Source: an uncultured Collinsella sp.
Lineage (GTDB): Bacteria > Actinomycetota > Coriobacteriia > Coriobacteriales > Coriobacteriaceae
NCBI GenBank assembly: GCA_934643145.1
Contig: CAKUBM010000001.1
Coordinates: 89,698 to 153,697 of the forward strand
Direction of reading: 5' to 3'
DNA length: 64,000 nucleotides
Shown here one piece after another: positions 1-8,375 of the stretch. The notes under the pieces are model-generated. The model was not told the DNA's origin. It saw nothing but the letters and a program-made list of their open reading frames with translations, and made no database searches. Made by a program: the position numbers and the translations under genes. The stretch's first letter is position 1; every line of letters begins with the position of its first letter.

Positions 1-2
1 GC

Positions 3-623
3 AAGACCCGCGTGCGCGAGGGCGTTCAGGCTCGCGTGGACGAGGCTGTGGAGAGCGTAGCCCGCGAGGTGGCTGCCGAGGAGCGCGCTGGTGCTGGTGC
101 CGCTGAGCAGCCTGCGCGCGGTAACCGTGCCGAGCGTCGTGCCAAGCAGTTCCAGGGCGAGGCACACCGCCGCCGTCGTGAGGACGAGGATCGCGGTGGC
201 CGTCGTCGTGTCGAGCGCGAGGACGAGGGCCGTGGTTCGCGCGGCGGCAAGCGCGGCTCGGGTGACCGTCGTCGCTCCGGTCGCGATGGCGAGCGCGGCG
301 GGCGCGATGAGCGCCGTGGCGGCGAGCGTCGCGAGGGCGCTCGTGGCAACGGCGGCCGCAGCGGCGCCGGCCGCTCTGGTGAGTCGCGCGATCGTCGTGA
401 TCCGCGTGCCAGCCGCGATCGTCGCGATGACTGGCGCAACTACGACGACACCCGCGAGGAGCGTCGTGGCGGCTATCGTGGCGGGCGTGGCGGCAACCAG
501 GCCGGCTCCCGCGGCGGTCGTGCCGGCGGTCGCGATAACCGTGGCAGCTATGGCAATAGTCGTGGTGGCAAGCGCGGTAGCAGCTCCCGCCGCCCCGGTG
601 ACGGCGGCGGCAAGCGCAAGTAA
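3..623 (+). CDS. Arg/Gly-rich C-terminal tail of a probable DEAD-box RNA helicase (5' end outside window)
   Basis: The frame is open from the left edge and ends at a TAA at 621-623, so only the C-terminus is present. About 205 residues are visible, dominated by RGG, RDR and GGR motifs with acidic interruptions. There is no folded domain in the visible part. Such RGG-rich, positively charged tails are typical of bacterial DEAD-box RNA helicases (CsdA/CshA type), where they bind RNA. The assignment is inference from composition, because no helicase motif lies inside the window; another RNA-binding protein is possible. A strong intrinsic terminator follows 35 bases downstream, so this is the end of its transcription unit. 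Confidence 0.6.
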   Translation, partial: KTRVREGVQARVDEAVESVAREVAAEERAGAGAAEQPARGNRAERRAKQFQGEAHRRRREDEDRGGRRRVEREDEGRGSRGGKRGSGDRRRSGRDGERGGRDERRGGERREGARGNGGRSGAGRSGESRDRRDPRASRDRRDDWRNYDDTREERRGGYRGGRGGNQAGSRGGRAGGRDNRGSYGNSRGGKRGSSSRRPGDGGGKRK

Positions 624-657
624 GATGCGCATCGCGCGCTAGCGTGAGACAAGCTAA

Positions 658-693
658 GGGCCCGAGCAAACAACGCTCGGGCCCTTTTGTTTG
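658..693 (+). terminator. Rho-independent terminator
   Basis: Perfect 10-bp stem GGGCCCGAGC / GCTCGGGCCC (658-667 and 675-684) with a 7-base loop, followed by TTTTGTTT. It ends the helicase-tail gene. Confidence 0.9.
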
Positions 694-1241
694 CCGTGTC
701 CACCGCTAATTCAAACGTGATTTTCTCGGGAATGCATCTGGGGGATGCTGAGGACCTATTTTCCGCCATGCAGCAATGGGTCCTATGGGGTGCGCCGTGC
801 ATTTTTTGGAGTATTCTGCAGTTCGAGTTGTCTGCATATGATTCGACGTCGCCAACGGTGGCCTTCGGATATCCCTAGCGAGCGTTCCGAGTCAGATTTC
901 GCCGTTTTCCGGAGCAGGGGCGCGTCATTCTCGCCATGTCGGGACTTAGAACGATACGGCGCCCTACAGTTTTGCCCACCCGCGGCGGTGCTGGCGCGGT
1001 CACGTTGCAGAATACTCCGTTTTTTGCACGGGCCAGGATGGGGTACCTCTGGAGAACGCGGCGATATCCCGTAATTATATACAATCTGTACCGTAATTTA
1101 TACAAAACGAAGAGGCAGACAGCGCAGGGTGGGCGCATTGGGGTGTTTGGTGCACCAAAACGGGGATCTCACGCGCCGTATACTCTGTCTGAATGTGAAA
1201 ACGGCTTGACGCGTTGCCGGGCGTAGGAGGAGGGTGCCTCG
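694..1241. other. 548-bp intergenic region
   Basis: No credible protein gene: the short open frames lack ribosome binding sites and show no recognisable protein. The region holds a repeat element (796-1113, listed separately) with a second copy near 18.7 kb. Its 3' part is AT-rich and sits upstream of the ferredoxin-flavodoxin gene, so it probably contains that gene's promoter. Confidence 0.6.
796..1113. repeat. Dispersed intergenic inverted-repeat element, copy 1
   Basis: Left arm 796-820 and right arm 1006-1030 are 25 bases each and pair as CGTGC(7 nt)GGAGTATTCTGCA. The spacer is 185 bp. The right arm is followed by a conserved TGGGGTACC (1039-1047) and an AT-rich segment containing two TATACAA blocks. 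Copy 2 (18707-19020) has the same arm layout, a 186-bp spacer, GCATA and GTGGCC at the same offsets inside the spacer, and the same trailing block. Both arms read TCTGCA here but TCAGCA in copy 2, so the change is compensated. Confidence 0.7.
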
Positions 1242-2003
1242 ATGAGCGTATTCGAAATTGTGTTTAGTCCGACGGGTGGAACGCGGAAGGTGTCTGGCCT
1301 TGTGGCCGGGGCACTGGACAAGAATACCGTTACCGTCGATCTGACCGATAGCGGGCTAGATTTCAGCGCTGTCTCGATGACTGAGGACGACGTGGCCGTA
1401 ATCTCTGTGCCGGCGTATGCCGGTAGAATCCCGACTGTGGTGGCTGACCGGTTGGGCATGGTGCGCGGCAACGGGGCTCGGACTGTTTTGGTTTGTGTAT
1501 ACGGAAACCGCGCGTTTGAGGACACGCTCGTAGAGCTGGAGGACGTTGCGAAGCATGCGGGATTCCGGGTGATCGCGGCAGTTGCAGCCATTGCAGAACA
1601 TTCCGTTGCGCGACAGTTTGCTGCTGGGCGACCGGATGCGCAGGATGCGGCGCAGCTCGCAGAGTTTGCGCAGCAAATTCAGCAAAAGCTGTTGGCCGAG
1701 GATGCATCCGAGCCCTCTATCCCCGGCAATCGTCCTTATAAACAAGCTGGGGGTCACCGCATGGCACCCGAGGCAACAGAGGAATGCGTCTCCTGCGGTG
1801 CATGCGCCGCGGCGTGCCCCGTTTGTGCTATCGACAAGGGCGACCCCAAGCGAGCGGCTGGCGAGGCGTGCATCTCCTGCATGCGCTGCATCGCCGTATG
1901 TCCGCGAGGCGCTCGCAAGCTTGATCTCAACAAGCTATCCGCTGTTTCCCAGATGCTGAGCAAGGTTTGCGTCGTGCGGAAGGAATGCGAGCTCTTCATC
2001 TAG
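1242..2003 (+). CDS. EFR1-family flavodoxin/ferredoxin fusion protein
   Basis: This 253-residue protein combines an N-terminal flavodoxin-like domain with a C-terminal 2[4Fe-4S] ferredoxin. The FMN-phosphate loop SPTGGTRK is at residues 9-16. The two cluster-binding sets are C182-C185-C188-C192 and C210-C213-C216-C220, each the classical CxxCxxCxxxC(P). It should carry electrons in the cytoplasm; its partner is unknown. The ATG start follows a strong GGAGGAGG-type ribosome site around 1226-1234. It stands alone between a repeat element and the damaged PTS regulator genes. The family assignment is firm; the physiological role is not. Confidence 0.88.
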   Translation: MSVFEIVFSPTGGTRKVSGLVAGALDKNTVTVDLTDSGLDFSAVSMTEDDVAVISVPAYAGRIPTVVADRLGMVRGNGARTVLVCVYGNRAFEDTLVELEDVAKHAGFRVIAAVAAIAEHSVARQFAAGRPDAQDAAQLAEFAQQIQQKLLAEDASEPSIPGNRPYKQAGGHRMAPEATEECVSCGACAAACPVCAIDKGDPKRAAGEACISCMRCIAVCPRGARKLDLNKLSAVSQMLSKVCVVRKECELFI

Positions 2004-2021
2004 CGCATGCGAAATTGCTGC

Positions 2022-2070
2022 AAGGAGCGTCTCTGGGTGCCGGCGGGAAAGGAACGTCCCTAAGTGCCGC
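2022..2070 (+). repeat. Two tandem copies of a short dispersed repeat
   Basis: Two 22-base units lie back to back (2022-2043 and 2049-2070). The second reads AAGGAACGTCCCTAAGTG followed by CCGC; the first is a diverged version. The same sequence forms the right arm of an inverted repeat at 13057-13106. Confidence 0.6.
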
Positions 2071-2171
2071 ATAGATACCGTTTATCGGAGAAATAATACC
2101 GTTCGCCGTTCATAATGGTTGTTCTGGCTTTGGGCTTGTCTACAATAGCTCCCGAAAAAAGAAATGCGGAA

Positions 2172-2203
2172 GGTTACCGAGTCCCTCGGACGTGGGCCTA
2201 ACC
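2172..2203 (+). promoter_or_regulatory. Possible RAT-like leader hairpin of the PTS operon
   Basis: GGTTA (2172-2176) pairs with TAACC (2199-2203), and CCGAG/CTCGG form an inner stem with an asymmetric loop. Operons controlled by LicT/BglG antiterminators carry such a two-stem RNA target in their leader. The sequence does not match the family consensus closely, so this is an inference from position. Confidence 0.25.
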
Positions 2204-2283
2204 AAAGTCTTTGAACGGGTGTGTTTCTATGGATGCATTCGCTTGATTTTGGTTGGGCTATATTTATGAAGGGACATGCCACC

Positions 2284-2463
2284 ATGGGTTTCTTTTCTCG
2301 CCTGATGGGCGGTTCGGATGAGCAGAAGACTGCAACCTCCGAGTTCGAAATCCTCGCTCCCGTTTCCGGCGAGCTTGTTCACCTAGAAAAAACCAACGAT
2401 CCCGCTTTTAGCAGCCGTGCTTTGGCCGTCATGCCGGCGACGCTATCGATGAAGCATCGGTAG
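2284..2463 (+). pseudogene. Truncated glucose-type PTS IIA (Crr-like) fragment
   Basis: The 59-codon frame starts at an ATG with GAAGGGA at 2268-2274. It begins like a IIA-Glc domain: a GFFSRL start, EILAPVSGEL, then DPAFSSRAL. Homology stops after this point and the frame ends at TAG 2461-2463. An intact IIA domain is about 150 residues, and the histidine that accepts phosphate lies in the missing part, so the fragment cannot transfer phosphate. At the breakpoint the DNA continues out of frame into the CAT domain of an antiterminator gene, which points to a deletion joining two neighbouring genes. Confidence 0.7.
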
Positions 2464-3185
2464 AGAAGACCTATGCGCTGCAGGAGGGCACTTCTCAGGA
2501 TTCGCGTACGATCGACCGCTTGGCACATCTTTTAGAGTCCATCCCCACCGTCAACCTCGTGATTTCCGAGGACATTGTTCAGATGCTCCGTCGAGAGCTC
2601 AATGTCGACATCAACGATAAGATTCTCATCGCTCTTGCAGACCATATCAGCCTCGCCCTCGATCGTGAGCGCAAGGGCGTTCGCTGCGAGAACCCGCTGC
2701 TGCTCGAGATCCAGCAGTTCTATCGCAAGGAGTATGCGCTTGCGGGCCGTGCGCTGCAGATTATCAAGGAGTATATGGGCATCCAGATGAGCGAAGAAGA
2801 GCAGGGTTTTATTACGCTGCATATTGTCAACGCCACCATGCCGCAACGCTCCGACCGTCTCATCATCTCGGTCCAGCTTGTTCGCGACGTGCTTGCGATT
2901 GTTTCCGAGCGCTATGCTACGACCCTCGATGACACCTCGCTGCCTTACGAACGTTTCGTTCGTCACCTGCAGTTTTTCGCACAGCGAGCGCTCGATCCTG
3001 CGGCCGGGCAAATCAATGGCGACGCGCTGTTCCGAATTGATGAAACGGCGTATCCGTGCGCATTCTCGTGCGCGGACGCCATAGCTGCCCACTTGTCGTC
3101 TACCTATAACGTTGTCGTTACCGATGCCGAGAAGAGTTATCTCGCATATCACATTGTTAACCTGCTTGGAGAACCTGGTCTCTAG
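2412..3185 (+). pseudogene. N-terminally truncated LicT/BglG-type antiterminator (CAT remnant + PRD1 + PRD2)
   Basis: The frame is open from 2412. It starts with the last part of a CAT RNA-binding domain (FGRHAGDAIDEASVEKTYAL), then PRD1 and PRD2. The phosphorylatable histidines of both PRDs look intact: ADHIS and TLHIVN in PRD1, VRHLQFF and AYHIVN in PRD2. About the first 30 CAT residues, including the start codon, are gone and replaced by the out-of-frame IIA fragment. Re-initiation at TTG 2520 or ATG 2583 could still yield a PRD-only protein, but it could not bind the antiterminator RNA. It probably once controlled the PTS genes downstream. I call it a pseudogene because its RNA-binding module is broken. 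Confidence 0.7.
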
Positions 3186-3284
3186 GCATAACGTGCCCAT
3201 ACATCGATTGATATAAGGCAAGGCTCACGGTCTTGTCCAGGGCACATCTGTCTTAATTTGCGGAAAAGGAAGGGGAGTACCGCT

Positions 3285-4901
3285 ATGACCGCAAAAAAGA
3301 AGTTCAATTTCAAAGCGCCGTTGGAGGTGTTCGCGAAGTCAATCGTCCAGCCGATGATGTATCTCTCGGTTGCCGGCATTCTGCTCATCGTGGGCATCAT
3401 TCTGACCAACAAGACCATCTGCGCCATGATTCCCGTGCTGGGCTCCGGTCCGTTCCAGCTTGTGGGCGCCGTTGTCTATCAGTCGCTGATGTTTATCATC
3501 AACAACCTCTCGATTCTGTTCTGCGTGGGCATCGCCGGCGCCATGGCAAAGAAGAACAAGGGCCATGCTTCGCTGATCGCCCTGATGTCGTTCTTCCTGT
3601 TCCTTCAGGCCAATAACATCGTGCTCAACGCCACCGGCTCTCTTGCCGAAGCGAGCGGCATGCTCGGCCTTACCGGAACCGGACAGAGCACCGTTATGGG
3701 CATTCAGGTGCTCGATACCGGCGTGTTTGGCGGCATCATTCTTGGTTGCATCACCGGTGCCGTGTTCAACAAGTACTCGAACAAGCAGTTCCCCATTGCC
3801 CTTTCGATGTTCTCGGGCGTTCGCTTTCCGTTCCTGATCATGATCATCATCTCCTGGATCATGGGCGCTGGCTTCTGCATCGTTTGGCCTCCGGTTCAGG
3901 GCGCCATCTCCTCCGTTGCCGGCATTATTAAGGAGTCGGGCAACATCGGCCTCTTTATCTACGGCATGCTCAACAAGCTGCTCGTTCCCACCGGTCTGCA
4001 CCACCTCATCTACACTCCGTTCCAGTTCTCCGATGTGGGTGGCACCCTGACGCTGGGTGATCAGGTTATCGCCGGCGCCTATCCCATCCGTGTTGCCGAG
4101 ATGGCAATGACGGGCCAGCCCTTCTCCGATAGCACCTACTTCAACAGCTATACCTTCAACAACCTGTGGCCCTACATCGGTATCGGTCTCGCCTTTATCT
4201 TCACCGCTTACAAGGGGAACAAGGATAAGACCAAGGCCGTTATCATCCCGCTGATCATCACCGCCGTGCTCTCCTGTGTCACCGAGCCCATGGACTTCCT
4301 CTTTGTCTTTGCCGCTCCCGTGCTCTTTGTCGTTCACTCGGTTCTTTCCGGTATCTTCCTGGTCCTGCTCAAGGTCCTCTCCGTGCCCGCTTCGACTGCA
4401 GGCGGCATCATCAACATCGTGGTTTCCAACCTGGTCCTCGGTGTCGACAAGACCAACTGGCCGGTTATGCTGGTGCTTGGAGTTGTCAACGCCGCTCTGT
4501 ACTTCTTCCTCTTCACCTTCCTTATTAAGAAGCTCAACCTCCACACCCCTGGTCGCGAGGAAGAGTCCGAGCTCGCCGAGTCCGTTGCCGAGGGCGAGGC
4601 CGCCGCGTCTGTCGCGGTGAAGCAGGGCGCTGTTGCCGCAGCTCCCGCAGAGGGCGTCGATGCAGGTATTGCCGACCTGGTCGCAGGTCTTGGCGGCAAG
4701 GACAACATCGAGGAGCTCGAGAACTGCTTTACGCGTCTCCGCGTGAACGTTAAGAACCCGGACCTCATCGATGAGAACCTCATCAACCACGTGCCCAACA
4801 GCGGCATCAACCGCAACGGCAACAATATCCAGATCATCTTTGGCATGAAGGTCGCCGAGATGCGCGACAAGGTCGAAAACGCAATTGAGAAGGAGCAGTA
4901 A
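3285..4901 (+). CDS. PTS alpha-glucoside/maltose-type transporter, EIICB
   Basis: This 538-residue protein has an N-terminal IIC membrane domain of about ten hydrophobic segments (to ~residue 420) and a C-terminal IIB domain. The IIB phosphorylation site is C481 in NCFTRLR. A long Ala/Glu-rich linker joins the two. It imports and phosphorylates a sugar using PEP via HPr. No IIA domain is attached, and the neighbouring IIA gene is truncated, so a IIA from elsewhere would be needed. The start is ATG 3285, with GGAAGGGGAG eight bases upstream; an upstream in-frame TTG is less likely. The GH4 6-phospho-alpha-glucosidase three bases downstream suggests maltose, isomaltose or a similar alpha-glucoside as substrate. 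Confidence 0.88.
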   Translation: MTAKKKFNFKAPLEVFAKSIVQPMMYLSVAGILLIVGIILTNKTICAMIPVLGSGPFQLVGAVVYQSLMFIINNLSILFCVGIAGAMAKKNKGHASLIALMSFFLFLQANNIVLNATGSLAEASGMLGLTGTGQSTVMGIQVLDTGVFGGIILGCITGAVFNKYSNKQFPIALSMFSGVRFPFLIMIIISWIMGAGFCIVWPPVQGAISSVAGIIKESGNIGLFIYGMLNKLLVPTGLHHLIYTPFQFSDVGGTLTLGDQVIAGAYPIRVAEMAMTGQPFSDSTYFNSYTFNNLWPYIGIGLAFIFTAYKGNKDKTKAVIIPLIITAVLSCVTEPMDFLFVFAAPVLFVVHSVLSGIFLVLLKVLSVPASTAGGIINIVVSNLVLGVDKTNWPVMLVLGVVNAALYFFLFTFLIKKLNLHTPGREEESELAESVAEGEAAASVAVKQGAVAAAPAEGVDAGIADLVAGLGGKDNIEELENCFTRLRVNVKNPDLIDENLINHVPNSGINRNGNNIQIIFGMKVAEMRDKVENAIEKEQ

Positions 4902-4904
4902 ACA

Positions 4905-6287
4905 ATGATCATTACTCTGTGTGGTGGCGGATCCACCTTTACCCCCGGCATCGTCAAGTCCATTGCCCTGCGCAAGGACGAGCTCGACGTTGACGAGATT
5001 CGTCTGTACGACATCAACGAGGAGCGTCAGCGCAAGATCGGCGTGCTCGTGGACTGGATTTTGCACGAGGACCTCGGCCTGGACATCAAGCTTACGGTGA
5101 CCACCGACAAGGAGACCGCTTTTACCGACGCCAGCTTCGTGTTTGCCCAGATGCGCGTGGGCGGCTATGCCATGCGCGAGCAGGACGAGAAGATTCCGCT
5201 GCGTCACGGCTGCGTGGGTCAGGAGACCTGCGGTTGCGGCGGCCTTGCCTACGGCATGCGCACCATCTTCCCCATGGTCGAACTGATCGATGACGTTGAG
5301 AAGTACGCCAAGAAGGATTACTGGATTCTCAACTACTCCAACCCTGCCGCCATCGTGTCCGAGGGCTGCCGCGTGCTGCGTCCTAATGCTCGCATCATCA
5401 ACATCTGCGACATGCCGATCGCGATCATCGACGTGGTTTGCGCCGCTCTCGATATCGACAAGAAGGATGTCGAGTACGATTACTTTGGCCTCAACCACTT
5501 TGGTTGGTTCACCTCGATCCGCCACAAGGGCGAGGAGGTGCTCCCGCAGCTGCGCGAGTACATCAAGGAGCACGAGATTCTGCTGCCCGACTCCTACCTC
5601 AAGGGCATGGGCTCGCTCATGGCAAAGAAGCCCGAGGAGGCCACCGACGAGCACCCCGAGCAGAACCGCCACACCAAGGGCAGCTGGTACTACGTCTGGA
5701 AGGGCGAGTACGAGATCATGGAGTGCTTCCCGGAGTACCTGCCCAACACGTACCTGAACTACTACCTGCAGCAGAAGGAGTTCGTCGAGCATTCCAACCC
5801 CGAGCGCACCCGTGCAAACGAGGTTGAGGAGACGCGCGAGAAGAACCTCTTTGATGGCATCGACCATTACGAGAAGACGGGCGAGATCGACGAGAGCACG
5901 TTCTATGCGGGCAGCCACGGCGACTGGATTGCCGACCTGGCCATCGCTCTGAAGAACGATACCAAGCAGCGCTTCCTGGTCATTTGCGAGAACAAGGGCG
6001 CTATCCCCAACATGCCCTACGACGCCATGGTCGAGCTGCCTGCCTACATCGGCAAGAACGGCCCCGAGGTCATCAGCCGCGACAACATTCCGCTGTTCCA
6101 GCAGGGCCTCATGATGCAGCAGCTGAACTCCGAGAAGCTCGTGGTCGAGGCTACGATCGAGGGTTCGTACGAGAAGGCACTCAAGGCCTTTACGCTCAAC
6201 AAGACCGTGCCTTCGATGAAGGTCGCTAAGGAGGTTCTCGACGACATGATCGAGGCCAACAAGGGTTACTGGCCCGAGCTTAAGTAA
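4905..6287 (+). CDS. 6-phospho-alpha-glucosidase, glycoside hydrolase family 4
   Basis: This 460-residue GH4 enzyme hydrolyses the phosphorylated disaccharide delivered by the PTS. GH4 enzymes use NAD+ and a divalent metal and act by a redox-elimination mechanism. The NAD-binding GGGSTFTP is at residues 7-14. Metal-ligand C168 lies in ICDMP and H198 in GLNHFGW. The CDMP form, rather than CN[VA]P, is the family marker for alpha-linked substrates (GlvA/MalH/AglB type). It is translationally linked to the IICB gene by a 3-base gap, and codon use is strongly biased, suggesting good expression. Alpha over beta specificity is inferred from the motif. Confidence 0.9.
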   Translation: MIITLCGGGSTFTPGIVKSIALRKDELDVDEIRLYDINEERQRKIGVLVDWILHEDLGLDIKLTVTTDKETAFTDASFVFAQMRVGGYAMREQDEKIPLRHGCVGQETCGCGGLAYGMRTIFPMVELIDDVEKYAKKDYWILNYSNPAAIVSEGCRVLRPNARIINICDMPIAIIDVVCAALDIDKKDVEYDYFGLNHFGWFTSIRHKGEEVLPQLREYIKEHEILLPDSYLKGMGSLMAKKPEEATDEHPEQNRHTKGSWYYVWKGEYEIMECFPEYLPNTYLNYYLQQKEFVEHSNPERTRANEVEETREKNLFDGIDHYEKTGEIDESTFYAGSHGDWIADLAIALKNDTKQRFLVICENKGAIPNMPYDAMVELPAYIGKNGPEVISRDNIPLFQQGLMMQQLNSEKLVVEATIEGSYEKALKAFTLNKTVPSMKVAKEVLDDMIEANKGYWPELK

Positions 6288-6320
6288 AAGCAACAGGGTC
6301 GCTGACCGCATGCCTGGAGC

Positions 6321-6360
6321 AATGCCCCGTCCACGTGATTGCGTGGCGGGGCATTGTCAT
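6321..6360 (+). terminator. Probable terminator of the PTS operon
   Basis: Stem AATGCCCCG(T)CCACG / CGTGGCGGGGCATT (6321-6355) with one bulged base and a short loop. The T-run after it is weak (GTCATTT), so efficiency is uncertain. Confidence 0.6.
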
Positions 6361-6542
6361 TTGGTAACGCGTTTTATCAAATATGGCATTTATCTGCGGT
6401 AATGTTCGTTTTCACCGCTGAGGGCGACATTTTATACCGCCTGCCGAACCGTGTGGAGACCTAACAACTTTTTAGGTCAGTGTTGTGCGTGTAGCAATTT
6501 CGCCCGGCCTCGCCTCCGGGCTGCCATGTGAGAGGGGATCTT

Positions 6543-8375
6543 ATGGCTCGACTGCATGTAATGGAACGCAGCCACGCTCAGGCCGTCATGGACGACCTGC
6601 ACGATGCGCTTGGGCGCCGTCTGGCGGTGAGTTCGCTCGCCCCGTGCCCCGTTGAGTTTACGGCGGCGCTCGTCAACCTGTGCTCCACCCAGAGCTGTGG
6701 CAAGTGTACGCCCTGCCGCGTGGGCCTGAGCGCGCTGAGCGATCTGCTCGCCGATGTGCTCGAGGGCCGCGCCGACGAGTCCACGCTCAACCTGATTGAG
6801 CGCACCGCCCGCACCATCTACCTTTCGAGCGACTGCGCCATCGGCTACGAGGCCGGCGCCATGGCGCTCACGGCCATCCGCGGCTTCCGCGACGATTTTG
6901 AGCATCACATTCGCGAGCACTCCTGCGGCTTTGACCGCGAGGCTCGCGTCCCGTGCGTCTCGGGTTGCCCGGCGCACGTCGACATTCCCGGCTATATCTC
7001 GCTGGTCGAGGCTGGCCGCTATGCCGACGCCGTCAAGGTCATCCGCAAGAACAACCCGCTGCCGCTCGTCTGCGGCCTGGTGTGCGAGCATCCCTGCGAG
7101 ATGCACTGCCGCCGCGGCATGGTCGACGACCCCATGAACATCCTTGCCCTCAAGCGTTTTGCCGTTGAGCATAGCGACCTCAACGACTACAAGCCCACCG
7201 TGGCCGACAACACCGGCAAGCGCATCGCCGTGATCGGCGGCGGCCCGGCCGGCCTTTCCTGCGCCTACTACCTGACCGTGATGGGCCACAAGGTGACCAT
7301 CTTTGAGCAGCGCCACCACCTGGGCGGCATGCTGCGCTACGGCATCCCCAGCTACCGTCTGCCGCGCGAGCGTCTTCAGGCCGAGATCGACTGGATCTTG
7401 AGCGCCGGTATCGACGTGGAGCTCGAGCACTCCGTCAACGGCGAGGAGCTTGCCCGCCTGCGCGACGAGTTCGATGCCGTCTACCTGGCCATCGGTGCCC
7501 ATAGCGATAAGAAGCTCGGCCTTCCGGGCGAAGAGGCACCCGGCGTGGAGTCGGCCGTCAAGATGCTGCGCGCTATCGGCGACGACGAACTGCCCGACCT
7601 GAGCGGCCAGCGCGTGTGCGTTATCGGCGGCGGCAACGTGGCCATGGACGTGGCGCGCTCCGCCGTGCGCTGCGGTGCCGAAAAGGTGAGCATCGTCTAC
7701 CGCCGTCGCATCTGCGATATGACGGCCCAGGACGCCGAGATTGCCGGCGCCCAGGCCGAGGGCTGCGAGGTGCTGGAGCTCACCGCACCGCTCGCTATCG
7801 AGACGGGCGAGGACGGTCGCGTGAACGGCCTGCGCGTGCAGCCGCAGATCATCGGCGAGCCCCGTCGCGGTCGTCCGGCCCCGCGTGCCGCCGCCACGCC
7901 CGAGCGCGTCATTCCGTGCGAGCGTGTGTTTGTGGCCATTGGCCAGGACATCGATTCCAAGCCGTTTGAGGACATGGGCATCGCCTGCAAGTGGGGCTGC
8001 GTGGTCACCGATTCGGACGGCGCCGTGCCCAACTTTGACGGCCTCTTTAGTGGCGGCGACTGCCAGACCGGCCCCGCCACCGTTATCCGCGCCATCAACG
8101 CCGGCCGCGTGGCTTCGGCAAATATCGACCGCTACCTGGGCTTCGACCACAAGATTAAGCTCGATGTGGAACTGCCGACCGTGCAGTTTAAGGGAAAACA
8201 CGAGTGCGGCCGCTGCGAACTGGGCGAGCGCGAGGCCGGCGAGCGCATTCACGATTGGAATCTGGTCGAGCAGGGTCTTACCGAGGAGGAGGCACGCCAG
8301 GAGGCGAGCCGCTGCCTGCGTTGCGACCACTTTGGCTTTGGCGCATTCCGCGGAGGGAGGAACCTGGAATGGTAG
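6543..8375 (+). CDS. NAD(P)-linked oxidoreductase: NuoF-type Fe-S domain fused to a GltD-like FAD module
   Basis: The 610-residue protein begins with a NuoF C-terminal-like [4Fe-4S] domain (SCGKCTPCR with C52, C55, C58, and C98), without the FMN/NADH-binding half of NuoF. A GltD-type module follows: an Fe-S-binding N-lobe with CVSGCPAHVD and CGLVCEHPC, an FAD Rossmann motif VIGGGPAGLSCA near residue 230, and an NAD(P) Rossmann motif VIGGGNVAMD near 360. A C-terminal Cys cluster (CGRCELG, CLRCD) suggests another Fe-S site. The architecture resembles SfrB. It presumably passes electrons between NAD(P)H and the hydrogenase encoded next, which overlaps it by 7 bases. The start ATG 6543 has AGAGGGG five bases upstream. 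Confidence 0.85.
   Translation: MARLHVMERSHAQAVMDDLHDALGRRLAVSSLAPCPVEFTAALVNLCSTQSCGKCTPCRVGLSALSDLLADVLEGRADESTLNLIERTARTIYLSSDCAIGYEAGAMALTAIRGFRDDFEHHIREHSCGFDREARVPCVSGCPAHVDIPGYISLVEAGRYADAVKVIRKNNPLPLVCGLVCEHPCEMHCRRGMVDDPMNILALKRFAVEHSDLNDYKPTVADNTGKRIAVIGGGPAGLSCAYYLTVMGHKVTIFEQRHHLGGMLRYGIPSYRLPRERLQAEIDWILSAGIDVELEHSVNGEELARLRDEFDAVYLAIGAHSDKKLGLPGEEAPGVESAVKMLRAIGDDELPDLSGQRVCVIGGGNVAMDVARSAVRCGAEKVSIVYRRRICDMTAQDAEIAGAQAEGCEVLELTAPLAIETGEDGRVNGLRVQPQIIGEPRRGRPAPRAAATPERVIPCERVFVAIGQDIDSKPFEDMGIACKWGCVVTDSDGAVPNFDGLFSGGDCQTGPATVIRAINAGRVASANIDRYLGFDHKIKLDVELPTVQFKGKHECGRCELGEREAGERIHDWNLVEQGLTEEEARQEASRCLRCDHFGFGAFRGGRNLEW

Noticed and set aside
3339..6311. A 990-codon open frame on the minus strand opposite the PTS and GH4 genes
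   Set aside because: It is a by-product of the G/C-ending codon bias of the genes on the other strand. It has Leu/Val/His-rich low-complexity content, no ribosome site and no family resemblance.
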